Assembly (NCBI GenBank): GCA_024336345.1
Contig: JANFOG010000001.1
Coordinates: 2,356,001 to 2,420,000 of the forward strand
Source: Mariannaea sp. PMI_226
Lineage: Eukaryota > Ascomycota > Sordariomycetes > Hypocreales > Nectriaceae
Direction: 5' to 3'
DNA length: 64,000 nt
Both the position numbers and the translations under genes were made by a program. The notes under the pieces were generated by a model. That model was not told where the DNA came from. It did no database searches and saw only the letters and a program-made list of their open reading frames with translations. Positions within the stretch are counted from its first letter, which is position 1; every line of letters starts with the position of its first letter. Below are positions 11,348 to 22,630 of the stretch, piece after piece.

Positions 11348-12480
11348 GGTGACCCAAGGTTCGTCTAATACAGAAGTGAAGAGTGGCTAGGTGGTTTATT
11401 GGGAGAGACTCTGGTGGAGGATGAAGGAAGCGTGTGTTACTAGGGCACATGTGTCAATCGTTTGCGTCTAGGGAAGCTCCGTCACCAGCTTGAAGCTTAG
11501 CTGGCCTGTGCAACCACAGTGCATAGTATGAAGGGACACGAATCATTACTGTGGAGCCACATATGTTCGAACCTAGGCGCGATACACGCATTCCAGCTAT
11601 TCCGTACCTATTGCTCGATCTTATTTAACAGGAAAAAAAATAGAAGAAAAAGAGGAGGAAAAAAACAACAACAAGGAGGAAAATGAAAAGCCTGTAGATA
11701 GAGCACATTATGATAAGGACTAGAAGCTAACGAATATCATCTTCAATTATCATCGAGCTTTGTTTGACTTTGGTGTCAACTTTCTATTTGGAGAACTCTT
11801 TTTTTGAAGACTGGGATCGGTGATGTCTAGACTGGCCACCATGAAGCCAGGAGGTTCTCCTGGTATGTATTGATAAGGGTAACTCGGATCTTCATCTACG
11901 GTCACTTGGTAGTATTTAAGTAATTTCGCCATTAGGTGAGGCACCAGATTAGCTATGATTACCAGTGTTTTGCTGGTGAATTCTTTCCCAAGCTTGACCA
12001 CATGTATAAGCTTCCCTCCCTCCTGATGGCGCCTAATCTACAAACTTCAAAGGTAAAGACAAGGATGATGTCACCACATCTCTTGTTTTCCCGATTTATC
12101 TTATCTTGCACATCTAAGTTGGGATGTATCCAGTCGATGAAATAATGACATCGACCATCCAAATAAGCTGCGTGGTTGAATGCCTCATCCGACAACATCC
12201 TAGGTATCTATCAAGGTACAAGCCATGCAGTACTTGAGGTATTTGCCTAGACACGAAATACGTCTATCTCACCCTGGGGAATAGAGGCTAGAGGCTGTTG
12301 ATAAAGGAAGGTCATTACCTCGGTGACACTTTCCAAACTACTTGACCTCTCTTTCCCCCTTGGCCTCTTCTCCTCGCATACTTCGTGTCACTGAAACCTC
12401 ACGTTCTTGATAATAGACTGTTTAATCCCAAGCCAAGCCCAATATCAGCAGTACACTCACTCAAACTCACTGACGACACG
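11348..12480. promoter_or_regulatory. Divergent intergenic region with a doubtful small gene
   Basis: The region separates two head-to-head genes and should hold both promoters. It includes an A-rich tract with AAAAAGAGG motifs (11625-11690). The only protein-like sequence is the pair of minus-strand frames at 11750-12198, entered separately. I recognise no TATA box or other named site. Confidence 0.5.
11750..12198 (-). pseudogene. Possible small or decayed gene, two overlapping minus-strand frames
   Basis: Two overlapping frames look more like protein than chance. The first starts with ATG at 12198 and reads MLSDEAFNHAAYLDGRC and then YFIDWIHPNLDVQDKINREN. The second, in another frame, reads FTSKTLVIIANLVPHLM and VDEDPSYPYQYIPGEPPG before a basic tail and a stop at 11750. 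Joining them needs an intron or a frameshift near 11980-12080. One join keeps frame (TGT G / AA TTC), but its donor GTGACA and acceptor AAAG are poor. It could be a small two-exon gene of about 120 residues, a gene broken by a frameshift, or coincidence. I do not recognise a family. Confidence 0.3.
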
Positions 12481-14652
12481 ATGAATTGGACCGAAGGAGC
12501 CCTCGCTCGACATTCACGACGTAAGGGCTGGGACAAAGATGCTGCCCGCCAAAAACAATACTTTGCCAAAGCTCGTGCTCGGAAACAAGATTGTGCTCCC
12601 AAAAGCCCCCAAGAAACCCTCTTTGTCCCCGATTATATTCCACAGAAGAATTGGCTTCAGCATACCGAGTCCCCGTCCGTCACTAGACAGAAATCATCTG
12701 TCTCCCGGAAGAGACCGCTAAATCAGCGAGAAGAATGCCAGAATACGAATGCCACTGCCTGCTCTTTGGTCCGGCTTAAGTCTGCCTCAGATCTTGGAAA
12801 TGTTCATACACTGCATCCTAGTAGCGTCACAGGAGCTCAAACTCTTAGAGATACTGATCTTGAGGCCAAACGACAAAGGCTACTCGAGAGGACAGATTGG
12901 ACCGGAGTTGGCTTCCAAAAGCCCATAATAGTAGACTTCTCTCCTAAATCACATTATAAGAGCAAAGCAACTACTTCGATCAGCGACCCAAACCCAGGAA
13001 GAAAGCATCAGAGATTGTCAGGTTGGACTACAAAACAGCGAGGCCAACCCGACCAGGAAACCCAGCTAATCCCGGAAGATGGCCAGATGATAATGAGGAT
13101 TGGAAACCATAATCTTCAATGGAGCCGAGTAAGCAATTCAGTAAGAAGTCCCACTAGCAATCATGATATTCTATCAACTTTTGCGGGTAGGGCTGCAGAG
13201 CAAGGGAGTTCGCGAGCAGACTCACCTAGGTCACAATCTTCATCTGATCATTTTATGACACACGTTTCATCAGCAGCAGCTTGGGATAGCCCGAAGGCCC
13301 CGCCTTCAAACCGAAGGGCTCATTATCAAACGGAAAGCTCAACTACCAACACAAAGCATTCTTCAAGTGCTGGTAGTCATGGAAACAGCAAGAAAGCACA
13401 AGATCGACCGCAGTATATTGTACAGTCTTCACCGCAAATTCTCTACCAACCTCAGCCAACGCAAGTTACAAGGCCCCAGTTCTTCGACATATATTCTCCT
13501 ACTTCGGAGGACAACTTTAGCACCCTCGCCCACACAGGTAGCGTCAATTATGATCGTTCCGAAGCCACGCCGGAGGAGGCCCAATGGAAGGATTTGATTA
13601 GTGCCAATGACCGTAGCAACGAGGAACAAGGATGCTTCTCTAACAGCCCTCGAACTTCATTGAACCTGGCTCCCGGGATCAGCCACTTCCAGTCTAGTTA
13701 CGAAGATCAACTGCTAATACCATCCGGTAACCCTGAGGTCTCTGAAGTGGAGGAGGATTTACAAGATGATGAGTTAAATATTCCACCCCTGGTAATACGA
13801 TCAACCCCTGCAAGTTCGTCCGGCAAAACAGACGCGCATTTAGTTGAAGACGAACTTGAGCTTCCTAAATTGCCAAGCGAGCAGGATGAAGCTAGAGGAG
13901 TTGGGACCTGGTCCAGGAATCCTTTGGTCCCACTACCCACCTCCAGCAGTGGGAGAAGCGAGAAACAGATCGACCCTAGCCATGGTCGCGTGCTCCCAAA
14001 AAGGTTGCAGATACTAAAATCTTCTAAGGCTCAAGGTTTATTAGGCTTGGTGGAGGAGAAGCACGAAGGAATGGACCCAAATGATGGTCCAGAAGAAATA
14101 CCGGAAGAAGAGGAAGAAGAGGAGATCTGGAAGAAGTTCGTCTTCGACGAAGACAGCGCCGGAACAAGGCGCAAGGCAGGAGAGGAGGCTCGACATCAAA
14201 CAACAGAAGATCTTCGGTGCGTTGCCACTGGCACACCTCTGAGCGACGTTGTAGAGCCGCCCTCGCGATCATCATGGGGGCGTACTGCTGAGAACCCAAC
14301 TTCACATAGAGGGACTAGCACCAATATCCTAGAGACACGCACTCGTATCGAAGTACCGTCGTCCGAGGCCGCTGTAAGCGAGACCGCACTGAGTAACACA
14401 AATACTTCGACTATCGCTCGAGCTGGGTCGCCCAAGCGCCAGAAACCGGACTTTAAGTTCCACCAACCCCTGCCCTTTATTGGAAGGCTCGCAAGCCTTC
14501 CTTCTTGTACTGCGGGCCCATTTGAAATACAGACATCCAATGCAAGAAAGGGCGGCCGACACTCACGCAAACACAGGATAAAGGGACGACCGGACTTCCG
14601 CATGATGCCAGATTATAACAGCGATCCAATCGAGGAGTGTTCTGAAGGATAA
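12481..14652 (+). CDS. Large fungal orphan protein with conserved N-terminal motif
   Basis: A single open exon of 723 codons starting at ATG 12481. The open frame extends about 96 bp further upstream but without an ATG. The N-terminus MNWTEGALARHSRRKGWDK, followed by ARQKQYFAKARARKQ, resembles a short motif shared by many uncharacterised filamentous-fungal proteins. A second conserved-looking block is LLERTDWTGVGFQKP near residue 140. The rest is Ser/Pro/Asn/Gln-rich and probably disordered, with an acidic run of nine Glu near residues 540-550, a Lys/Arg-rich C-terminal region and no membrane segment. Nuclear location is plausible but inferred. The function is unknown. The gene is divergent from the coiled-coil gene. 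Its long single frame in normal base composition makes it a confident gene despite the missing annotation. Confidence 0.85.
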   Translation: MNWTEGALARHSRRKGWDKDAARQKQYFAKARARKQDCAPKSPQETLFVPDYIPQKNWLQHTESPSVTRQKSSVSRKRPLNQREECQNTNATACSLVRLKSASDLGNVHTLHPSSVTGAQTLRDTDLEAKRQRLLERTDWTGVGFQKPIIVDFSPKSHYKSKATTSISDPNPGRKHQRLSGWTTKQRGQPDQETQLIPEDGQMIMRIGNHNLQWSRVSNSVRSPTSNHDILSTFAGRAAEQGSSRADSPRSQSSSDHFMTHVSSAAAWDSPKAPPSNRRAHYQTESSTTNTKHSSSAGSHGNSKKAQDRPQYIVQSSPQILYQPQPTQVTRPQFFDIYSPTSEDNFSTLAHTGSVNYDRSEATPEEAQWKDLISANDRSNEEQGCFSNSPRTSLNLAPGISHFQSSYEDQLLIPSGNPEVSEVEEDLQDDELNIPPLVIRSTPASSSGKTDAHLVEDELELPKLPSEQDEARGVGTWSRNPLVPLPTSSSGRSEKQIDPSHGRVLPKRLQILKSSKAQGLLGLVEEKHEGMDPNDGPEEIPEEEEEEEIWKKFVFDEDSAGTRRKAGEEARHQTTEDLRCVATGTPLSDVVEPPSRSSWGRTAENPTSHRGTSTNILETRTRIEVPSSEAAVSETALSNTNTSTIARAGSPKRQKPDFKFHQPLPFIGRLASLPSCTAGPFEIQTSNARKGGRHSRKHRIKGRPDFRMMPDYNSDPIEECSEG

Positions 14653-16590
14653 GCGGCAAGGTTATGACATGGACGGGGAAATGAATGTCTGACAAGGGAG
14701 GGTCACATTTAGAACACAAATGGAATGCAGATGGAACACAAGTGGCGGGCAGGCGCATGGAAGCCTGATGGAAGCCTGATGGAAGCTGAATGGAAGCTGG
14801 ATGGAAGCTGGATGGAAGCTGAATGGAAGCTGAGGAGAAGGGTGAGATGGTGGGAAGCTGCAGGTCAGATGGGGCCAAAGAGTGTCGCGTGTGGCTGCAT
14901 TTGCGTCAAGAGAGGGTGTGTGTGTGCATGTGTGCTAACCAGGGAGAAAGGGCAATGCAGATGTCGTGCGACGAGGGGGTGTGTGTGACTTGTGTGACTT
15001 GTGTGTGACTTCAGCCACTGGGGAGAACGGCCATGCACGCTAGACTCGGTTGGTGTTTAAACGTTGTTATAGGTTTGTGATCGTCCCGGAAAACAGGACC
15101 GTCCGCCCCCCCGCCTTTGTGCTTCCAGCGTCGTTGTGTGATAGGATAAGCGGATAAGCGGAGCTGAGGGGGACTGAGACGACGTCACGAAAGATCCTTT
15201 TCTTCCCCATTCCTTCTCTGCATCATCACTGTACTGCTGCCATGACAGGCTACGAAGTACCTCTTCAAGCAGGGATGATGGGGGGCCTCTAACTAGAGCA
15301 ATTCGGTATCTGTTTTTGATGATCGGTCTACTGCCGTGCGATGGAGTAATTAGATGTAGTCTATGTAAAACATGCAGGGAAAAAAGAGTGTGCTTGCTGC
15401 ATGAGGATAAATAATAATAATAATAATTGGTAGTCTATAGAGGTAGCGAGCTAAATAAAAAAGAAAAGAAAAACTGTATCATGATGTATATAACGTACAC
15501 TCGTGTCATGCGCGCATTCCAATTGTCTCAGAGAGAGAAACAAGACAGCGGCAATAAAAAAAAAGAAATTCAAACAAACTCCCACTATCTATGTGTTCCG
15601 TACTCCATATCTAATCCTCTAATAAGTCAAGTCGTCATCGCGTACCCATTGTCACATTAATAAGTGCGTTTGGGGGAAATCCAATCGGTTCCCAACTGAG
15701 AGAAGACCAAGTAAAGGCCGGGGTATAACAAAGAAAAGAACACAAAAAAAACGAATCAAGAAGGAGAAAACGGAAAAGGCTTGTGCGTGAATTTGTTAGT
15801 CTCTTTTTTTTCTTCCTTCTCATCCAACAAGATACTGTATGGGGAAATTTGATCAACAAACAATCGCACCCGCTATGGGGCGTCTTCCCCCTTGCCCTTC
15901 AAGGGCCCCGGTCCCAAACGGAGAGAAATTTAGCGGTGGAGTGGCTGGTGGGCCTGGGAGCCAGGACAGGAAGGAAGGAGCACAGCCCCAGCCACCATCT
16001 CCGCTTCTAGAACAATTCTTTCAAGTCAGCCTCACAGCTGATCTGCAGGCGTGAGGCGGTGACACCTGCAACAGCAGGAGGAGGGAAGAGGTGAGAGGGT
16101 GGGGGAGTGGGAGGAAGAGGACGAGGAGAAGGTGCGGTATGCAAGGTTGAAATCAAAAGTAAAACAGGACACGGGCGGAAGTATGGCTGCGTGCGTTCTA
16201 CTGTGATTGGTGTCGAGGCGCGTCCAGCTGGGGAATGAGGAAGGGATGGGGGCTAAGGGAAGGCAGAACGGCGTGAACCAAGGCGGCAAATATGCCTAGT
16301 TGCCATCCCTCATGTCAGATGGACAGCGGAAGCCGGAGGGGCCTCTAAGTTAGGTCGATTTGGTGGCAGCCTTTCACAGGCAAATGAAAAAAGAGCCTTG
16401 CCTGGAGCGCGCCGAACACCGGTTCGTCCAGCTTGTCCACATAGGTATCTTGCATGCAATTGGCTCAGCATGCGATAGCTGCACGAGGAGCCCTCCAATG
16501 GCGGGTGACCACCCAGAGGGAGAGACGTGGTCTTAGTCAACGCATTGATAAGAGGAAATCACCGAGATACCCTCAATCAGCGAGAGAGTC
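14653..16590. other. Spacer with minisatellite and simple repeats
   Basis: These 1.9 kb lie between the stop codons of the orphan gene and the zinc-finger gene, which converge. They hold the 11-bp minisatellite at 14757-14833, GTGTGACTT repeats near 14980-15010, a TAA-rich run at 15408-15427 and GA-rich DNA at 16075-16130. No reading frame looks like protein and I see no RNA gene. Confidence 0.55.
14757..14833. repeat. Minisatellite, seven copies of an 11-bp unit
   Basis: Seven units of exactly 11 bp, ATGGAAGC followed by CTG, TGA or TGG, run head to tail for 77 bp without an insertion or deletion. Because 11 is not a multiple of three, all frames are open through it, which produces spurious reading frames on both strands (repeats such as MEAEWKLDGSW). 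It lies about 105 bp past the stop codon of the upstream orphan gene, probably in its 3' untranslated region. Confidence 0.9.
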
Positions 16591-17398
16591 TCAAGTTTGG
16601 CTTTGGCTTCGGCTTCGGCTTCGGCGCTTCGCCTTGCGCCTGGACTCGCACGAAGTCTTGCATCCAGGGCAGTCGAAGCCGCTCTTGCTCACGTAGACAC
16701 GCAAGAGGCAGCGAGGGCATCGCCACCAACTCGAGGGCAAGTACCGACCCTCGAGCCACTCTTCGTTGATAGTACTTCCGCGCTTCTGGATATCCTCACG
16801 ATGATACTCGCGAAGGTGATCTCGGAAGTGATCGCGGCGGTGGAAAGGCTCGCGGGAGCGTGTGCATCGCGGGTAGTCACAAAGGTAACTGTCCCTCAGC
16901 GACTCTGGCGCGTGCGTATTCTTGTAGTGCCGCTGCAAATCGGCACATCGCTTAAATGGGCGAGCATTGCAGCCAGGCATGAGGCAGAAAACAGGCCAGT
17001 CGCGGCCGGAATATGATCTGTAAAACGACTCGGCATTAGCAAGTGGTGACAATCTCAAGAAAGGGTGTGACAAACGTTTCATTTCCAGAGGGGGAAGGGG
17101 AAGCAGCAGAGGAGGCATATGAGGGGAGTTCCTCCATAGCAGCCTGAGGAGAAGGAGCATAGTAGCTACTCTGGGAGAATGATTCGCTCATGCTTGGGGC
17201 GTGAATGGCTCTCAATCCCAAAGGAGAGTCAGGAACGGACGATGCTGGAGAACTCCCACTGGAGCTAGCATACCGAGCCATTGGCTGAGCTTGATAACAG
17301 TCATATGGATATCCTGAAGGCGATGCAGCCAGCTCAAACTGAGGTGAGGGCATCTCATGCCAGTATCCTTGGTTATTGAAATCGAAGTTGTGTTCCAT
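16591..17398 (-). CDS. C2H2 zinc-finger protein, probable transcription factor
   Basis: Two exons, 17398-17076 and 17017-16591, encode 249 residues. The 58-nt intron starts GTTTGT, has branch site GCTAATG and ends TTTTACAG; the join gives GNE-TSYSGRDWP. Residues 1-105 are Ser/Pro/Tyr-rich and disordered, as in activation regions. Two C2H2 fingers follow: CLMPGC with HYKNTH (about residues 119-142) and CDYPRC with HLREYH. The C-terminal part has CPRC and CPGC pairs, which fit a third, ribbon-like zinc site, then a basic RS/RR tail. It probably binds DNA in the nucleus. Targets are unknown and I cannot assign it to a named regulator. Upstream lies about 7 kb without a gene, unusually long for a fungus and typical of genes with complex control. 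Confidence 0.87.
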
Positions 17399-20300
17399 TT
17401 TTGATAGTAGAGGAATAGGATTGGGGCGATACTGGCAAGAACTGTTTCAACAAGAACACAACCCCAATGATATGGTGGCGTTGTTGGTTTGAAGAGCTTT
17501 GTATCTAGATAGTCAGATGGTAAAGGAACAGGGAGACGACCAGCTTCCTGAGCAACAATAAGCGTGAAGTGACATGCAATTGTGAGCTCAACGACTGATA
17601 GTCAGGCGAAGATATTGATTGAAATCAAATGAAGAAGATATGTTCGAAGAGATTCTAGTGACACAATAGGGAGGATTCGAGTGGTGGAAGTCCGCACAAG
17701 AAGGTAGATATATAAGTTTTCTTGGGTAGGGGAAGGGGGGGGCAGGAGGGGAGAGTAGAGGAGGGGGTGGGGTGTGCGTGCTTGTAGAAGGAAGACCCAA
17801 GGGAAGAACGGTGAGGCTCCCCAAAAAGTTGCGCAGTTGGCTTCGACAGTGAGGCGAATGGCGTAGACTCAGACTCACAGACTTGCTGACGAGGGCAGCA
17901 GGGACCTGAAACCCCAGCGATCAAGAGTACACATCGTTGTATCTTCCAAAGGGGCATCATTGGGCTTCTAGAATGCGCAAGGGGTGCATGGGCCAACAGC
18001 CTGACGCAACTGGATCCCTGGGGTAAGATGTGCGTGCGTGCTTGTATGTATGTGTGCATACCTATCGACAGGTCGAACCAGGACGTCGATCTCTCTATCA
18101 TGAGGCATGGATGGGATGCGCGGGCAAGGATACAATGATGGTACAGCAAGACCCCGGAGAAAGACAATGTATCATGTCGTACTGGAGGGGCGGCCCAGGG
18201 TGGGTGGAGGCCAATGGTAGAAAAGAGGGTGGGCAAGGGTGACGGGTCCAGGACTAGCGGCGAAGTACAGTACTCGCATCTAGGACACTTTTAGCCATCC
18301 TAGCTCGTGATGCAACTTGCTAGACAGGCGGACTTGATTCTTGGATGTACCGTGGGTGGCCCAAGTGTTGTGGCTCCAGAAGACGATAAACGCGAAAACT
18401 GGGTTCGCGCATGGTACGGTACGGAACAGAAGGAGGGGGGGATTTCCATCCACACCAGAGATGGAAACCGAGACACGAAGTGAACAGCCACTTTGCCGGT
18501 GTCCTGAATGGGAATGGGAAGCAGAGTCGCCTCGATGATAGCCTTAGGGACAATGCAGCTTGCACCTGCATACAAAGGATGAGCGGCTCTGGAGCCGGCC
18601 CTTGTTGAGTTTTAGCTTCGTTTCCTTGGTGAGGAGCGGCCTTCGCGAGATCGAGACGGAAGTCCAAGGAAAAACATAACCAGGATGAGACATCAGAAAA
18701 GGGTTGCATGGGTGGGCAAAAAGGTATGGAAATGCTACAGTCACAAAAACACTCAAAAAGAACAAGGGGGCATCGGGGATCGCAATGTGGCAGAGCTCGC
18801 GCACAATCGAACACGGCCAATAGCGGAAACCTGGCTTGCAGTAGACATACTGATCGGGTGCCCGGGACGAAAAGAGCAACGAGAGCGCGAAAGTAGATTG
18901 TGCATCGCCTCGTCAAGGCTGACGAGTGAAAAAGGAGCACAGTAGAGCGGAGAAACGCCCAAGAATGAAGCAAATGGTACGCACACGGGTCTATGCGAGT
19001 GTGTGTGCGAGCGTGTGTCTGTGTGCCTGTGTGTGTGTGGAAGTGACAGCACTGCCAGCGCCGCCATCGACGCCAAAGAGCTCAAGCGTTTCTGTAAGTA
19101 GCATGGGTACCAGATTAGGGACCAGGTTGACGGGAGTGGAGATGAGGTATCTCTGATATGGGAGGATAAGGACCACGGGGGGAGGGGAACGGAATGGCTG
19201 CGGCGGAGAGAGATGGAGCTGTATTGGTTTTGGTAGCCTTGGCGGTTATGGAGGAGTTCGTCCCGGTGACTTCATCAGCACAAGCCTTCGCTCGTCTTTG
19301 GCAATAGGAGTAATGGGCATGGTGCGTTACTGCTCCCTGCACCAGTACGACCAGAGCTTGAACAGTGGATCAATCCGATAAAGTCGGGTCATGATGGAAC
19401 AGAGACAGCAAACGAGACAGGCGCACGTTGCTCGAGTTACCCACAAGACCATCACTAATTGCCGCCTATATGACGACCCTGTTTTGTGTTGTTCGCTCTT
19501 TGATGGCCCTTCGGTAGCAAGTAGGGCGCCATTGCCTAGGGGGCCAAGGAAAAAATGCCTGGGCGTCTGGCGCTGGTGGGGTCAGGTTAAATTGGCGCTG
19601 GAGGTTGGACACTGAGCACGATCCAAGCTTTCCAAATGTGGAACCGACCAGACGAGGTGAGAGTGAACACATACTCTCTATCGACAAGCGATGCCAACAA
19701 TTGGATACCGAAGCAGATGCTGGTGCTGGCACTTGTGCTCCTGCTAGCGCTTGTTCCCATGCTTCTAATGCCGCTGGGCTATGGTGGTAATGGAGATGGT
19801 GTGGTGCTGATGATGACGCTGCTAGTAGCTCACCTGCATCAAGCTGGTCAATTGAGCTATGTTGACTGCTTTCTCTTTAGGTTGTGCTGTAACAGTGAAT
19901 CAAGTATAGATCACCCGGAGAGCGAAACTGGCCGTCGGTATTGGGAGGATGGCGGGGAGCTTTCTCTCGCACAACCCAAGACCAAGACCCCTGTCTCTTT
20001 AGTCATTCGGGGAGGCAACGGTCAAGATCCAGGACGGATCAGGAGCGAGATTTTTTTTTGCTCCGACCTATTCCCTTTGCTCTGTCGTGTGGCTCACGCT
20101 GTACTAAGGCACAGAGACGAAGGAAGCCGCTCCATGTATTGCGTCTCCCTATCAGCCAATAGCCATCCAGGTGAGGTAACAGCGACGTTCCCCATACTTA
20201 CCTCACCTTCAAGATGTAGCTACTTGGCCATTGCGCATTTTGCAATAGACAGTCGCATGAAGCACTGGAAGTACATACCTACACAGCGGATATCTCGGGA

Positions 20301-22110
20301 ATTGATAAATGAGCTGCAAAGTAAAACATGGAAAATCGCACCTGACTCGGCGGTGACAACGTGTCAATCAATGGTCGAATTCTGATTCGACAATGGGGTT
20401 GAAAAGAGCAAGAAAAGAACAAAAGCATACACGAGAATGGCATGCAATCCACTCTTGCATGTGCCAGAAAGAGGTGGCCAGAACCGTTTTGCAATAGGTG
20501 GTCACTTGCTCAGACAGTGCAAAACCCCAGGTTTGGGCCTGTTCTTGAGAGGACCAACCCTTGGGGGCGACAGGGAAATGTGTCAGCCTAATCAACTGCA
20601 AAGAGGCTTTGTCCAAGTTCTGATCTGTGTGGTGGGAGTGGAGGCTGCCGATTCGAGGATTTTTTCTTGGTTCATCTTTTTTTATTTTGGTTGTGAAAAT
20701 GCACACCACCATTGAACTCACCCCACTAGTCGTTATTTGCAAGCATGCAGCCAGTTCAGGAAGAGTCTCCTTGACATCTCAAACGACCACTCTCTAGTTG
20801 CATATGCTGGCTGTATGCCGGCTTCTGGATGGCCGGCTCGTCAGAAAGATGCCGGAAGGATGCGCACATCCACACCACCACAATAAGCCACCGATGAGAG
20901 AGCATCATTAAATGCGTTTGGCAACAGGTATCGTGGATCATTATTGGTGGCGGAGTGGTATTCTTTTTGTAGCAATGCATCCCTTCGCTCAGGCCAAGTT
21001 GGGAGCCCGCCGAGGCCCCCTCTTCATCTTCTTCGTCCAACTATAAGCGAGCAGATGAAGATCACAGAATCCACTTCCCGCAATGTGCCATCGACTATGT
21101 TTTCTCGTTGCCTGGAGCGAGGCTATTCTTTCCCCAAGCCAAGGAAAGGCACAGCCCTGTTGGTTGGTTCGTCAAGGTCCTGTACTTTAGTACCTCGCAA
21201 TGCTGTACGAATATGTTTATCGCAACTTGACCGAATGAGCTCTGCCCTGTTCCAGGACGCGCCAGAATAGAAACAGGGGTTGCTTCGCTCGGTGGCATTA
21301 GCCCTCCTCGTCAAGTTTTCGTTCCATCTTTCCTTCGGTTCCATATCTTCTACCCGACGCCGATGCCAATCAGCCAATCACTTGACCCAGACCACATTTT
21401 CCTCTCCTTCATGGTGATCACGTCAAGCCGCAAGCACAGACCGAAGGTAACACTCTTCGCATCTGCTTGGCCCCCCGCCAGCCCCGTTCTCACCCGCTGG
21501 GCCTGGGTCCCATCAATCACCACTCCACATTTCGGTGGCCGATCTTGGTACGTATTTGGTCACCTTGTTTGTGAGAACATTGGCGCCGTTTGATACGCCT
21601 TAATCTCAGGGTTAAAGCATGGTGATGGCAACGTGAGGGAATATTCAACGCTGAGTAGGGGTATCGGTTCTCGTTCTTTTTTTTTTTTTGTTTTTTGAGG
21701 GGGGGAGCCTACAAGAGAGCCTGTCGAAATGGCGAGCCGTGGTTGGCTATTGAAGAGTCGGGCGCATGTATGTCTTAGTCGCCTGACCAGCCGGAATGTT
21801 CACCGGGCGGAAGTACAGTGCATATTCCAAAAATATCGAGAAAAAACAACGACAAGATGCAGCTGAGAAATCTTTGTCGATGTCGATGCTGGTTCGGTAA
21901 AAGCAGGGTACTGTTTTAGAGCTGGCCAGGGTGTTTCCCCGGCTGGTCTCCTTTTGCTCAGTGTTGAAAAGAAAAAAAGGAGAGAGAGAGGAGGTGATGA
22001 TACGGCGTGGACGGCTTGGACGCCCTTCTGGACTGCTCATCAAGCAACACATGCAGCTGCTGCAAGAAGCTTTGACTTGAGCTTGAAGCTTGGAGCTTGG
22101 TGTTCAGTCT

Positions 22111-22385
22111 CTACCTACCTACCTAAGGTAGGTAGGTAAGTAAGGTAGACCTGGCAGGCAGGTACGGTACTAGGTGTCGGCCATGAGGAAGGATTCATCC
22201 AGACGGACCGAGTTGAACACGGTTTCAGATTTCTTCCTTTTTGGGAAGAGACTGTTGGAAGCGGAAAGCTAGGTAGGTACTGTATCGCAAGCATCACGCA
22301 GATAAGCCGGCAACTGTTCACTTGCCGTGACTACCTACCTTACCTACCTTACCTACCTACCTACCTACAGTAGGTAGGTAGGTAC
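22111..22385. repeat. Two self-complementary (CTAC)n/(GTAG)n tetranucleotide tracts
   Basis: At 22111-22147 a CTAC-repeat run turns into its own complement (GGTAGGTAGG), and the same happens at 22331-22385 over a longer stretch. Each tract can fold into a hairpin, and because both contain both senses they can also pair with each other across the 180 bp between them. Between them lies a further AGGTAGGTA near 22270. Such TACC/GGTA runs are common between genes in several sordariomycetes. I infer slippage plus inverted duplication rather than a coded function. Confidence 0.85.
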
Positions 22386-22590
22386 GGTGCAGTGGCCACC
22401 TGCTGGCCAATGGACGCCGGATTCTTCCTTCGCCAGAGCTTCTGTGGATCGCGCGGGGCCCATCAGCAGTGAACTCAAGAGACTCGACGCCAGAAATCAC
22501 CCGACTGGAACATGGGCTGGCACATCACAGACTCTCAACCCCCTCCTTTTCCCCAAGGACCCGTGTTTCGTTTTGCAAGGGCGCCCTTCT

Positions 22591-22630
22591 GACTGGGTCC
22601 GACTAGGTCCGACTGGGTCCAACTGGGTTT
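22591..22630. repeat. Four copies of a decamer GACTGGGTCC
   Basis: Four 10-bp units stand head to tail: GACTGGGTCC, GACTAGGTCC, GACTGGGTCC and AACTGGGTTT. The changes are a G to A in unit 2 and three changes in unit 4. No gene overlaps it. It is a short minisatellite of unknown meaning. Confidence 0.8.

Noticed and set aside
18320..18973. Open frame of 217 codons on the minus strand
   Set aside because: Rich in Cys, Phe and Leu without any order typical of proteins, and it overlaps other frames on both strands. Treated as chance.
19636..20385. Open frame of 249 codons on the plus strand in the gene-free region
   Set aside because: It starts with ATG but has no motif or domain, and composition shifts along its length. 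A chance frame of this size is expected about once in a window this large.
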